Of a stretch of 33,577 nt of DNA, positions 21,290 through 29,177 are shown piece after piece. The notes beneath the pieces were generated by a model. The model was not told where the DNA came from. It saw only the letters and a list, made by a program, of their open reading frames with translations, and did not search any database. Made by a program: the position numbers and the translations under genes. The stretch comes from a virus: the IMG/VR virus record IMGVR_UViG_3300046167_000511, positions 1 through 33,577 of that record. One strand, 5' to 3'. The first letter of the stretch is position 1; each line of letters begins with the position of its first letter.

Positions 21290-21790
21290 ATGGCAAAATC
21301 TAAAAAAGAAAATTTTAGTAAACATATATCTTGGAAAGAAGCATTTGGTTCTGCAACTGCAAAAAAACTTAAAATAAAAAACACACCTAACGAAGAACAA
21401 TTAGCCAATATGAAAACATTAGCTGATAACTTATTCGAACCATTAAGAGAAATAGTAGGTGAACCAATCATTGTAAATAGCTTTTTTAGATCAAAGGAAT
21501 TAAATAATGCTATTTCAGGTGCTGCAACTACATCTCAACATATAGATGGTTGTGCCATAGATTTAGATGCCACAGGTGTTACAAATTGCGAATTATTTTA
21601 CATAATTAAAAATGAATTAGATTTTGACAAACTTATTTGGGAATTAGGTGATGATAATAACCCTGCTTGGATTCACGTTTCTTATGTAGAGGGGAAAAAT
21701 AGAAAACTTTGCTATCAAGCTAAAAGAAAAGAGGGTAAAGGTTATTCTACATATCATTCTTTTAATTTAGATAAAATTCAAGATGCTTAA
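21290..21790 (+). CDS. Endolysin, M15-type peptidase
   Basis: 166 residues. IIVNSFFRSKELNNAISGAA, then TTSQHIDGCAIDLDAT (SxHxxGxAxD, first zinc His and Asp) and PAWIHVSYVEG (second zinc His) define a peptidase M15_3 domain. It cleaves cell-wall peptide stems, and its role is host lysis. No signal peptide, so it needs the holin encoded next, whose start overlaps its end by eight bases. The start has the TAAAAATTATGG context. Its location between tail-terminator and fibre genes is unusual but seen in marine phages. Confidence 0.88.
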   Translation: MAKSKKENFSKHISWKEAFGSATAKKLKIKNTPNEEQLANMKTLADNLFEPLREIVGEPIIVNSFFRSKELNNAISGAATTSQHIDGCAIDLDATGVTNCELFYIIKNELDFDKLIWELGDDNNPAWIHVSYVEGKNRKLCYQAKRKEGKGYSTYHSFNLDKIQDA

Positions 21791-22157
21791 ATTATTAAAA
21801 AGATTATTAGGTTTTTCAGATAAAAATGACATTGGTGGTCTTGGTCTTGAAATAAGGGAACTTATAAAAGGGAAAGAGATTGATCCACAAAAGTTAATTG
21901 AATTACAAGCACAAATTAACGAACAAGAAGCCAAGCACAGAACAATTTTTGTTGCAGGTTGGCGACCTTTTATCGGTTGGGTTTGTGGATTTGCACTTGC
22001 ATATAATTTTGTACTAAGAGATTTGCTTGTATGGTATGTTGGAGTTGAATCAGCACCACCTGCCCTGCAAATGGAACATTTAATGACTGTTTTAATCGGT
22101 ATGCTTGGACTTGGTGGAATGAGGACTTTTGAAAAGTTTAACAACAAATCAAACTAA
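21783..22157 (+). CDS. Holin, GTA/3TM type
   Basis: 124 residues. A cytoplasmic amphipathic region (LKRLLGFSDKNDIGGLGLEI) and a coiled stretch precede AGWRPFIGWVCGFALAYNFV, a second hydrophobic part with DLLVWYVGV, and HLMTVLIGMLGLGGMRTFEK. The 'WRP..GW..g.a.......TvlIGmLGlgg.RT.EK' pattern is that of the GTA_holin_3TM family. It would permeabilise the inner membrane for the M15 endolysin. Coupled by TAATG to the next small gene. Confidence 0.85.
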   Translation: MLKLLKRLLGFSDKNDIGGLGLEIRELIKGKEIDPQKLIELQAQINEQEAKHRTIFVAGWRPFIGWVCGFALAYNFVLRDLLVWYVGVESAPPALQMEHLMTVLIGMLGLGGMRTFEKFNNKSN

Positions 22158-22288
22158 TGGCACAAAAAGTATTCATTTCTTATGTTGAAAAACCAAAGAA
22201 AAAAAGACCTGGTCGCCATAGTAAAAATGCAAGTAAAGGTCAATCAGGTTACAAAAAAAAATATCGTGGACAAGGTCGAAACCATTAA
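22157..22288 (+). CDS. Small basic conserved phage protein (43 aa)
   Basis: 43 residues, strongly basic: MAQKVFISYVEKPKKKRPGR, then HSKNASKGQSGYKKKYRGQG and a short end. The RPGRH-K/S ... YKK(K)Y-GQGR pattern recurs in small proteins of marine podo-, sipho- and myoviruses, so I regard it as a real conserved gene. It may bind nucleic acid or a virion surface; function unknown. Coupled to the holin gene by TAATG. Confidence 0.6.
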   Translation: MAQKVFISYVEKPKKKRPGRHSKNASKGQSGYKKKYRGQGRNH

Positions 22289-22300
22289 TTTATAATTTAT

Positions 22301-22308
22301 TATTTTTG
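22301..22308 (+). promoter_or_regulatory. Bacteroidetes -7 box before fibre-type genes
   Basis: TATTTTTG 16 bases before the ATG at 22325, in an AT-rich gap of 36 bases. No -33 element recognised. Confidence 0.45.
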
Positions 22309-22324
22309 TAGTAAATTATTACTT

Positions 22325-22597
22325 ATGTCAAACGATTTATTTTATTCAGGAAATTATCAAAAAGCAGCTTTTGGAGAATTTGGTTTAAGAATCATTGCTT
22401 CAAGTGGAACAAGTACAGTTGGTGAAAAATACAATGCAATTCAAGCAATGGAAGATTCAACAATAACTTGTACAAATGCAGCAACTGGTGGTGATACATC
22501 AATAACAAGTTTAGAATTAAGTGCAGGATTAATTATATATGGAACATTCCATACGATAAGTTGTGCAGCAGGTAAAGTTATTGCTTATATAGAATAA
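22325..22597 (+). CDS. Putative virion structural protein
   Basis: 90 residues, Ser/Thr/Gly/Ala-rich and beta-type (FGEFGLRIIASSGTSTVGEK, then GDTSITSLELSAGLIIYGTF). Two Cys residues (TCTN, SCAA). Resembles small decoration or fibre-associated proteins found beside fibre genes in marine phages; no named family. It has its own promoter box. Confidence 0.6.
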   Translation: MSNDLFYSGNYQKAAFGEFGLRIIASSGTSTVGEKYNAIQAMEDSTITCTNAATGGDTSITSLELSAGLIIYGTFHTISCAAGKVIAYIE

Positions 22598-22598
22598 T

Positions 22599-22730
22599 AT
22601 GTTAGGACTTGGGTTGAATATAGCGAAAATGGGTAACAAGGTTGCAATTGCTATACAAAAAATAAGACAATATTGGAATAAGAATCAACAACAATGGCAA
22701 AACGTAAATAAAAATTGGGAATCATTATAA
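22599..22730 (+). CDS. Small hypothetical peptide (43 aa)
   Basis: 43 residues: MLGLGLNIAKMGNKVAIAIQ, then a Trp/Asn/Gln-rich C-terminus (QYWNKNQQQWQNVNKNW). Starts one base after the previous stop. The amphipathic first half may associate with membrane. A similar layout (short amphipathic start, Trp/Asn end) is seen in the 34-residue frame at 27861. No family recognised. Confidence 0.45.
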   Translation: MLGLGLNIAKMGNKVAIAIQKIRQYWNKNQQQWQNVNKNWESL

Positions 22731-22740
22731 ATAAAAAATT

Positions 22741-23541
22741 ATGGCAAGTTTAACAGGTAATAAAATAAAAGATACTTATACATCACTACTTAAAGTAGGC
22801 GATAATGGTGCTATTGATAGTTCAGCACAAGCACTAACTGATGGTGCAGGTAATGCATTAGGATTAACACTTACAAATACAGGTGTAATTGTTTCCACTG
22901 CAAAAGGTACATTAGTAGGTACTTCATCAACTGGTGAGGTTACAAGTGCGATGATCGTGGATAATGGTGTTGATGCTCAAAGATTAAATGTATCAGGTAA
23001 TGGAACTGCAGGTCAATATCTTATAAGTGATGGTGATGGTAGTTTTTCTTGGCAAACTTTATCTGCAGGTGATATTACAAGTGTGGTTGCAGGTGATGGT
23101 TTAACAGGTGGTGGTACGAGTGGTGATGTAACTTTGACAGTTAGTGTTGATGATTCTACAATAGAAACAAATGCAGATGCGTTAAGGATAAAAGATTTAG
23201 GTGTAACTACTGCAAAGATTGCTAATGATGGTGTTACCTATGCTAAATTAGGTGCAGAGTTTACTACTGCAGCAGCATTAAGTGGAACTTCAGTAGATTG
23301 GGCAACTGCTACAACATTTACTAAAACAATAAGTGGAGATACAACATTGACTTTTGCTAATGTATCAACAGGTATGCAAATCAATTTAGTTATAAGTGGT
23401 AATCACGCTTTAACTTTACCTGCAAGTGTAAAAGAACTTACAAATGCTTCAACGTATGATGGAAGTGGAGAAAATTTAATTAGTATAGTTTCTACAAATG
23501 GAAACACAGAACAATTCGCAACAATAAATAAAGTAGCATAA
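22741..23541 (+). CDS. Fibre-like structural protein
   Basis: 266 residues, Gly/Thr/Ser/Val-rich with repeated beta-strand units (LTNTGVIVSTAKGTLVGTSS; VAGDGLTGGGTSGDVTLTVS; IKDLGVTTAKIANDGVTYAK). The units are typical of phage fibre shafts that fold as trimeric beta-helices. An AAAAAATTATGG start context. It lies before a probable fibre-assembly gene and a giant repeat protein, so a tail-fibre or whisker part is likely. Confidence 0.7.
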   Translation: MASLTGNKIKDTYTSLLKVGDNGAIDSSAQALTDGAGNALGLTLTNTGVIVSTAKGTLVGTSSTGEVTSAMIVDNGVDAQRLNVSGNGTAGQYLISDGDGSFSWQTLSAGDITSVVAGDGLTGGGTSGDVTLTVSVDDSTIETNADALRIKDLGVTTAKIANDGVTYAKLGAEFTTAAALSGTSVDWATATTFTKTISGDTTLTFANVSTGMQINLVISGNHALTLPASVKELTNASTYDGSGENLISIVSTNGNTEQFATINKVA

Positions 23542-23542
23542 T

Positions 23543-24022
23543 ATGAAAGCAGTAAATAACGCAGGTGTAATAACTTTTTATCAATCATTACCTAATTCAT
23601 TTAGGTCATCAACTGGATTGCATTTAAACGTAAAAGGTTGGTCTAACCAAGATATGAAAGACAATGGGCTTTTTGATGTAATCATAGATGATAATTATGA
23701 TGAAAGAATACACGATTTAGGTGAGATATATTGGGATACAGGGGCAACTTGTTTTAGAAAAGACATATCTAATAAAACATTTGATAAATCAGTAAGCGAA
23801 TTAAAAGAACAAGCAATTAGCAACTTTAAAAGTAGAATAGGAAGCGAACTTGCAAAAACAGATTGGTATATAATTAGAAAAGCTGATAATGGAACAGAAG
23901 TGCCACAAGAAATAACTGATGCAAGAGAAAATTTAAGAGAATTATCTGATACAACTGAAACTGAGATCAATGAACTAACTACTAAAGAAGGTGTTATTAC
24001 ATACGATTTCCCAAACATTTAA
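23543..24022 (+). CDS. Tail fibre assembly/baseplate-associated protein
   Basis: 159 residues. The N-terminal part (GVITFYQSLPNSF) has beta/aromatic character; the C-terminal half LKEQAISNFKSRIGSELAKT and TDWYIIRKADNGTEVPQEIT resembles the helical 'L..tDWy.iR..e.g..iP.ei...R..lR' motif of DUF4376/tail-fibre assembly proteins. Such proteins are chaperones or base-of-fibre components. It directly precedes the giant repeat protein, its likely client. Confidence 0.6.
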   Translation: MKAVNNAGVITFYQSLPNSFRSSTGLHLNVKGWSNQDMKDNGLFDVIIDDNYDERIHDLGEIYWDTGATCFRKDISNKTFDKSVSELKEQAISNFKSRIGSELAKTDWYIIRKADNGTEVPQEITDARENLRELSDTTETEINELTTKEGVITYDFPNI

Positions 24023-24025
24023 TAA

Positions 24026-27000
24026 ATGGGTTTAAATAAAAGATTAATTGGTGCAGGTGCTACTGCAAGTGGTGCATTAACTCCAAGTGAAAACTTTAAG
24101 GCAGTTATTTATACAGGTAATGGTGGAACTCAAGCTATTACTGGAGTGGGGTTTCAACCTGACTTTATTTGGTGTAAAGCAAGAAGTCAAGCACACGACC
24201 ATAATGCTACTGATTCAACAAGAGGAGTTTCAAAAGGGTTAAATCCAAACACTACTGCAGTAGAGGGTAATCAAGCACCATTAGGTGTTACTGCTTTTGG
24301 AACAGATGGATTTACTGTAGTTGATAATTCAGGTGGTGGTGCAAGTGTAAATGGAAGTGGAATTACCTATGTAGCTTGGTGTTGGAAAGCAAACGGTGGA
24401 ACTACAAGCAGCAATACTGATGGAAGTGTTACAAGTACAGTACAAGCAAATACTGCAGCAGGATTTTCAATAATTAAATATACTGGAAATGGCGTTATAA
24501 ATCAATCTATTGGACACGGATTAGATAGCACTCCTGAATTATATATTACAAAAAATTTAGACACAGGTGGAACAGGTTGGTTTACAAAAACAACAGTCAT
24601 TGATGGAAGTTTAGATGAATTAGCTTTAAACACAACCGATGCGGCAAGTAATGTAAGTAACACAAATTTACCTACATCAAGTGTAATCTATCAATATAAT
24701 AACACAAATTTGGGTGCAAATGGTCAGAACTATATAGTTTATGCTTTTCATTCAGTTGATTCATTCTCAAAGATTGGTACATACACAGGTAATGGTTCAG
24801 ATAACGGACCGATTGTAGAAACAGGATTTGAACCTGCATTTGTAATGATAAAAAAAGCAACAGATGATGGACTTGGTGCTGGTCCTTGGCAGATACACGA
24901 CAATAAAAGAGATTTAACTAACCCAAGAAAAAAATATCTTTTAGCAAATTCAAGTAATGTAGAAGCAGCAGATTTAAATGGAATTGACTTTTTATCAAAT
25001 GGATTTCAAATTAAAGATGATTACAAACATTACAATAGTAATGGAACAACATTTTTATACATAGCATTTGCAGCAGATCCTGACACAGAAGCACCAACAC
25101 TTGCAAGTAGTTTTAATATAGAAACTTGGTCAGGTACAGGAAGTTCTAATAGTATTACTGGTTTAGGATTTGCACCTAATTTAGTTTGGCTGAAACAAAG
25201 GGGTGGTACTACTTGGCACAATATTCAAGATACAATAAATGGTGCTACTAAACATTTATATACAAATGCTACTAATGCTTTAGACACAACTTCTGATGGT
25301 TTAACAAGTTTTGATACTGACGGATTTACACTTGGTAGTGCAAATGGATTTAATGGAAGTGGTCAAAATATGGTTGCTTGGTCTTGGAAAGCTGATGATA
25401 ACGAACCGACACTTTTTGGAGGACCAGCTGCTGCAGTTTATAAATTTGAAGATAATTATAATGATGTAACAGGTACTTACAATGGTTCAGGAACATCAGG
25501 AACATCTTTTATATCAGGTGGTAAATTTAACAAAGCAGTAGCTTTTTCAGGCACTTCATCTAATATGGATACAGGAATTACTGCAGGAAATTTTGAATCT
25601 TGGTCTTTTTGGTTTAAACCTGGAAGTTCAAATACAGGATATAGAGTATTAGTTAGCACTAATACAAGTGGTGATGTAGGTCAGAATTTTGAATATAGTA
25701 GCAGTAATAGTTTTTATATTGTAGATATATTAGGTGGTGCAACAAATAATTCTGCATCTGTTACAATAGATTTAAGAGATGGTAATTGGCATCACGTTGT
25801 ACTTACTAAAACTGCAACAAAATTTACTGCATATTTAGACAAACAAGAAAAAATATCTGTAACTAATGCAACTGGTAGTTCATTGCAAAAAGGTAACGAA
25901 TGGTCTTTTGGTAAAGGTAATTATGGTGATGCAAATAGTGATTTTAAAATAGACCAAGCAAGATATTTTAAAAGTGTTTTAGAACAAGAAGATATAGATA
26001 AATTATATGCAGAAACTGAACCAGATAATGATGATTTAAGTTTTGGCGCTCCAAAAGAAACTATAATTAGTGCAAATGCTAATGCAGGGTTTAGTGTTGT
26101 TAAATATACTGGGACTTATCCGACACATCAAAAAATACCACACGGGTTATCAGCAGCACCAAATGTAATAATAATTAAAAATTTAGCTGATAGTGCTGAT
26201 TGGGAAGTTTATCATAGTGGTGTTGGTGCAACAAAGAATTTTGTATTAAATGATACTGCTGCACCTGCTACTAATTCAGGATTTATGGCAGATACTTCAC
26301 CAACTGCAACTGTATTTACTGTTGGTAATGATGGATATGTAAATGGTGCAGGTGATGAGCATATTGCTTATTGTTTCCACGATGTATCAGGATATAGTAA
26401 ATTCGGAACATATACAGGAAATGGAAGTGCAGGACAAGCTATTACAACAGGATTTAAACCTGACTTTGTCTTAATAAAAAGTACAGTAGGTGCTGATAAC
26501 TGGAGATTATATGATACAAGGAGAGGTATTACTGGTGGTGGTTATTTAGAACCAAACAGAAGTGATGCTGATGATACAAGTAACGCACCTAACCTTACAA
26601 TGACATCTACTGGGTTTACGATAACATCAGGTGGTGTAACCGCAGGTAATAATGCAAATGGTAATTTATATACATATTATGCTTTTGCTAAAAATGTACC
26701 AAGCAACACAACATTAGCGAATAGCTTTAAAGCAGTAACATATACTGGAAATGGTAGTAGTCAATCAATAACTGGTACTGGTTTTAAACCTGATTTAGTA
26801 TGGATAAAGCAAAGAAGTGGTACACAAGACCAAATGTGGTATGATAATAACAGAGGTGCAGGTCATTATTTATCGTCTAATAATGCTAATGCTCAAGGAT
26901 ATGCTAATACAACATTAACATCATTTGATGCAGATGGTTTTAGTGTTGGTTCAAGTAATAGTGAAAATCAATCTGGACAAACATTTGTAGCTTGGTGTTG

Positions 27001-27700
27001 GAAAGCAGGTAATACTTGGCAATCTAATATTGAAGGTTCAATACCAAGTATAACAAACACAAATACAGCAAATGGTTTCAGTATCGTTAAATACACTGGA
27101 ACTGGTGCAAATACAACAGTAGGGCATAATTTAGGGGCTGCACCTGAAGTAATGATTATTAAAGATTTAGACAACACAAGAGATTGGGCGGTGTATCATA
27201 TAGGGAACACGGGTTCAAGTGGTAATGCAAATGAAGAAAGATTAAAACTAAATTTAGATGTTGCTACAACTACCTATGCACCATATTGGAACGGTACAAC
27301 TCCAACATCAACTGTATTTAGTTTAGGGAATGAGGGCAATGTTAATACATCAGGTCAAAATTATATAGCTTATTGTTGGACACCAAAATCAGGATATAGC
27401 AAGTTTGGAAGTTATACTGGAACAGGAAGTTCAGGTAATGCACAAGATATTGGATTTCAACCTGACTTTGTAATGATTAAATCTACAGCACAATATGGTT
27501 GGAATATTTACGACAGTAAAAGACCATCAGGTTCTATAACAGGTAGATATATGTTAATTGCAAATTCTTCTGATACTGAATATACAACAAGTGCAGTTCA
27601 TATTGATTTAACATCAACAGGATTTAGTTTTCCAAATGGTTATGATGGAACTAACAAATCAAGTCAAGATTATATATATATGGCATTTAAAATGAATTAA
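24026..27700 (+). CDS. Giant fibre/adhesin with nine repeats and LamG-like insert
   Basis: 1224 residues. Nine repeats begin with YTGNG/YTGTG-like motifs and end in 'PDFVxIK': residues about 24, 147, 247, 363, 687, 790, 901, 1017 and 1125. They fall into three types in the order A-B-C three times: A (FKAVTYTGNGSSQSITGTGF), B (GFSIVKYTGTG, then GHNLGAAPEVMIIKDLD) and C (YSKFGTYTGNGSAG). A LamG/concanavalin-like domain (about 469-660; YKFEDNYNDVTG, SWSFWFKPGSS, NWHHVVLTKT, KIDQARYFKSVL) interrupts the second triplet after its A unit. The YTGNG/PDLVWIK repeats match DUF7483-like phage fibre domains. Likely a carbohydrate-binding tail fibre. Confidence 0.8.
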   Translation: MGLNKRLIGAGATASGALTPSENFKAVIYTGNGGTQAITGVGFQPDFIWCKARSQAHDHNATDSTRGVSKGLNPNTTAVEGNQAPLGVTAFGTDGFTVVDNSGGGASVNGSGITYVAWCWKANGGTTSSNTDGSVTSTVQANTAAGFSIIKYTGNGVINQSIGHGLDSTPELYITKNLDTGGTGWFTKTTVIDGSLDELALNTTDAASNVSNTNLPTSSVIYQYNNTNLGANGQNYIVYAFHSVDSFSKIGTYTGNGSDNGPIVETGFEPAFVMIKKATDDGLGAGPWQIHDNKRDLTNPRKKYLLANSSNVEAADLNGIDFLSNGFQIKDDYKHYNSNGTTFLYIAFAADPDTEAPTLASSFNIETWSGTGSSNSITGLGFAPNLVWLKQRGGTTWHNIQDTINGATKHLYTNATNALDTTSDGLTSFDTDGFTLGSANGFNGSGQNMVAWSWKADDNEPTLFGGPAAAVYKFEDNYNDVTGTYNGSGTSGTSFISGGKFNKAVAFSGTSSNMDTGITAGNFESWSFWFKPGSSNTGYRVLVSTNTSGDVGQNFEYSSSNSFYIVDILGGATNNSASVTIDLRDGNWHHVVLTKTATKFTAYLDKQEKISVTNATGSSLQKGNEWSFGKGNYGDANSDFKIDQARYFKSVLEQEDIDKLYAETEPDNDDLSFGAPKETIISANANAGFSVVKYTGTYPTHQKIPHGLSAAPNVIIIKNLADSADWEVYHSGVGATKNFVLNDTAAPATNSGFMADTSPTATVFTVGNDGYVNGAGDEHIAYCFHDVSGYSKFGTYTGNGSAGQAITTGFKPDFVLIKSTVGADNWRLYDTRRGITGGGYLEPNRSDADDTSNAPNLTMTSTGFTITSGGVTAGNNANGNLYTYYAFAKNVPSNTTLANSFKAVTYTGNGSSQSITGTGFKPDLVWIKQRSGTQDQMWYDNNRGAGHYLSSNNANAQGYANTTLTSFDADGFSVGSSNSENQSGQTFVAWCWKAGNTWQSNIEGSIPSITNTNTANGFSIVKYTGTGANTTVGHNLGAAPEVMIIKDLDNTRDWAVYHIGNTGSSGNANEERLKLNLDVATTTYAPYWNGTTPTSTVFSLGNEGNVNTSGQNYIAYCWTPKSGYSKFGSYTGTGSSGNAQDIGFQPDFVMIKSTAQYGWNIYDSKRPSGSITGRYMLIANSSDTEYTTSAVHIDLTSTGFSFPNGYDGTNKSSQDYIYMAFKMN

Positions 27701-27701
27701 A

Positions 27702-27857
27702 ATGGAAGGATTTAAACCAACAATAATAGGATTAGGAGTTTATATAGTAAGTATGACACAAATAAATGAAGCACTACAAGCACTCTTAATAATAGCAACG
27801 TTGGTTTATACAGTTATCAAGACAATACAACTTTTAGATAAATACGATAAAAAATAA
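27702..27857 (+). CDS. Small membrane protein (51 aa)
   Basis: 51 residues with two hydrophobic segments (PTIIGLGVYIVSM; ALLIIATLVYTVIKTI) separated by a short polar turn, ending in a basic KYDKK tail. This hairpin form suits a small pinholin/antiholin-like or superinfection-exclusion peptide; the canonical holin is encoded at 21783. Starts one base after the fibre gene stop. Confidence 0.5.
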   Translation: MEGFKPTIIGLGVYIVSMTQINEALQALLIIATLVYTVIKTIQLLDKYDKK

Positions 27858-27860
27858 ATT

Positions 27861-27965
27861 ATGGCAAGAATATTCGAATATTTAGCACAAAAGATCAGAA
27901 ATTTCAATAGTTGGTTTACGACTGGTTGGAATAATATCATTAGAAAATTATTAATCAAAAATTAA
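27861..27965 (+). CDS. Small hypothetical peptide (34 aa)
   Basis: 34 residues: MARIFEYLAQKIRNFNSWFT, then TGWNNIIRKLLIKN. Predicted amphipathic, basic and Trp-containing, so it may associate with membrane. Start context AAATTATGG, three bases after the previous stop. Short, so support is mainly from spacing and composition. Confidence 0.4.
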   Translation: MARIFEYLAQKIRNFNSWFTTGWNNIIRKLLIKN

Positions 27966-27966
27966 T

Positions 27967-27974
27967 TATATTTG
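27967..27974 (+). promoter_or_regulatory. Bacteroidetes -7 box before tail tube gene
   Basis: TATATTTG 20 bases before the ATG at 27995, overlapped at its start by the region just after the preceding stop. The highly expressed tail tube gene follows. Confidence 0.5.
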
Positions 27975-27994
27975 TAGTATAAAAATTATAAGTT

Positions 27995-28414
27995 ATGGCT
28001 TCAACAGTTTTCAATGGTACTAACCTTTTAATCAAAATCGCAGATGATGCAGGTTCACCTGCTACAATAGGACACACTACATCGTGTTCAATTTCATTTA
28101 CTAACGATATGGCAGCTGCCACTACAAAAGATTCAGCAGGATTTTCTGAATCAATCGCAGGTTTAAGATCAGCAGAAATATCTTTTGATGGGTTAGTTGA
28201 TTATACTGATGCTAATGGTGGTAAAGAAATCGCACACAAGCTACTTACAAGACAGAAGTGTGATTTTACATTTGGAACTGCCGCTACTGGCGACACTATT
28301 TACAGTGGAGAGGGGTTTGTTTCTTCTTGTGAAATAAGTGGTGCAATGGAAGAAGCAGTTACTTATTCAGGAACAATCACAGTTACTGGTGCAATCACAG
28401 AATCTACAAACTAA
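27995..28414 (+). CDS. Major tail tube protein (TP901-1-like)
   Basis: 139 residues. GTNLLIKIADDAGSPATIGH, then CSISFTNDMAAATTKDSAGF, RSAEISFDGLVDYTDANGG and VTYSGTITVTGAI match the phage major tail protein family (Phage_tube_2/TP901-1 MTP): 'iGh.ts.si.fs...ieattKdS.gw.e.iaG.rs...sfegl'. It polymerises into the tail tube, with length set by the tape measure protein. Confidence 0.88.
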   Translation: MASTVFNGTNLLIKIADDAGSPATIGHTTSCSISFTNDMAAATTKDSAGFSESIAGLRSAEISFDGLVDYTDANGGKEIAHKLLTRQKCDFTFGTAATGDTIYSGEGFVSSCEISGAMEEAVTYSGTITVTGAITESTN

Positions 28415-28417
28415 CAC

Positions 28418-28447
28418 TTGATTTTCAAATTGTAATTACTATATTTG
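28418..28447 (+). promoter_or_regulatory. Complete Bacteroidetes promoter for tail chaperone genes
   Basis: TTG at 28418-28420, 19 bases, then TATATTTG at 28440-28447: the best -33/-7 pair in the window. The ATG is 19 bases further on at 28467. Confidence 0.65.
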
Positions 28448-28466
28448 TTATTATAAACTATTTTAA

Positions 28467-28838
28467 ATGACAAAACAAAGAGGATATTACACTCTTAAAA
28501 TCGGAGGAAAGAATCGTACATTACACTTTAGTATGAACTTTTGGGCAACTTTTACAGATATGCTTGATGTTTCTCTTGATGAAATTGGAGGTATTTTTGA
28601 AAAAGGTGTTTCACTTAAAGCTATTATTACAATAGTATATGCAGGAATTTTAACTTACGATCAAGAAAGTAAAAACGATATTGACTATGATAATTTCGAT
28701 GTTGGTAATTGGCTTGAAGATATTACTTCAGAAGATATTGAAAAGATTATCAAGGCAATGACAGAATCAAGAATCTTGGGTAATGATTTAAATGCAGGTT
28801 TAAATAGAAATCCACAAACTGATTCAAAAAAAAAATAA
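28467..28838 (+). CDS. Tail assembly chaperone, short form (gpG-like)
   Basis: 123 residues. YYTLKIGGKNRTLHFSMNFW, ATFTDMLDVSLDEIGG, IITIVYAGILTYDQES and WLEDITSEDIEKIIKAM match gpG-type tail assembly chaperones of Bacteroidetes phages. It ends in a Lys run coded by an A10 stretch and TAA. Located between tail tube and tape measure as expected. The ribosome can slip at the A-run to make the longer form. Confidence 0.8.
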   Translation: MTKQRGYYTLKIGGKNRTLHFSMNFWATFTDMLDVSLDEIGGIFEKGVSLKAIITIVYAGILTYDQESKNDIDYDNFDVGNWLEDITSEDIEKIIKAMTESRILGNDLNAGLNRNPQTDSKKK

Positions 28839-29164
28839 CCGATAAAACTTCTTGGGAGGACATAACCGATTTTTACATTGGTTATTGTGGTATTAATCCT
28901 AACGACTTTTGGACTAATACATTTAAGGAAAACAAACTAATGTCGGAATCGTATGTAATCCAAATAAATGCACTTTGGGAACAACATCGTTTTGTTGCAA
29001 CTATGATTCACAATGTTAATGTTGGCAAGAAATCTGATATGATAAAACCCCACCAACTCTTTGAATTACCACAAGACAACATAAAGAGAAATACGGCTAA
29101 AACATCAAGAGAAGATTTTGAAAAGTATCAAGAACTCATTAATAGTAAGTTGAATAAAAAATAG
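28467..29164 (+). CDS. Tail assembly chaperone, frameshifted long form (gpGT-like)
   Basis: A -1 shift within the A10 run joins the short chaperone to the downstream frame. That frame is open without its own start from 28835 and continues through ITDKTSWEDITDFYIGYCGI, NPNDFWTNTFKEN and IQINALWEQHRFVATMIHNV to the stop at 29164. The fusion would be 232 residues. The fused part has the 'DFW..T..E' and W-rich pattern of gpT regions. The internal ATG at 28940 starts only part of this, so the G/GT arrangement explains the sequence better than a separate gene. Confidence 0.75.
28826..28838 (+). other. A10 slippery site for -1 frameshift, followed by stop
   Basis: Ten consecutive A residues at 28826-28835 immediately precede TAA. 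Reading shifts from frame AAA AAA AAA TAA to AAA AAA ATA ACC. Both ribosomal slippage and transcriptional slippage are possible at such a run. Confidence 0.7.
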
Positions 29165-29165
29165 T

Positions 29166-29173
29166 TATTTTTG
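29166..29173 (+). promoter_or_regulatory. Bacteroidetes -7 box, leaderless arrangement before tape measure
   Basis: TATTTTTG followed by TACT and the ATG at 29178, the same four-base spacing as at 1447, 9612, 10726 and 16221. No TTG 17-23 bases upstream; the nearest is 13 bases away. Confidence 0.5.
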
Positions 29174-29177
29174 TACT

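Noticed and set aside
24026-27700. Repeated segments as a DNA-level tandem repeat or mobile element
   Set aside because: The repetition is at protein level in one intact reading frame; DNA copies have diverged.
28940-29164. Independent gene starting at 28940
   Set aside because: The frame is open upstream to the A10 run and encodes the expected gpT-like segment; best read as the frameshifted half of the tail chaperone.
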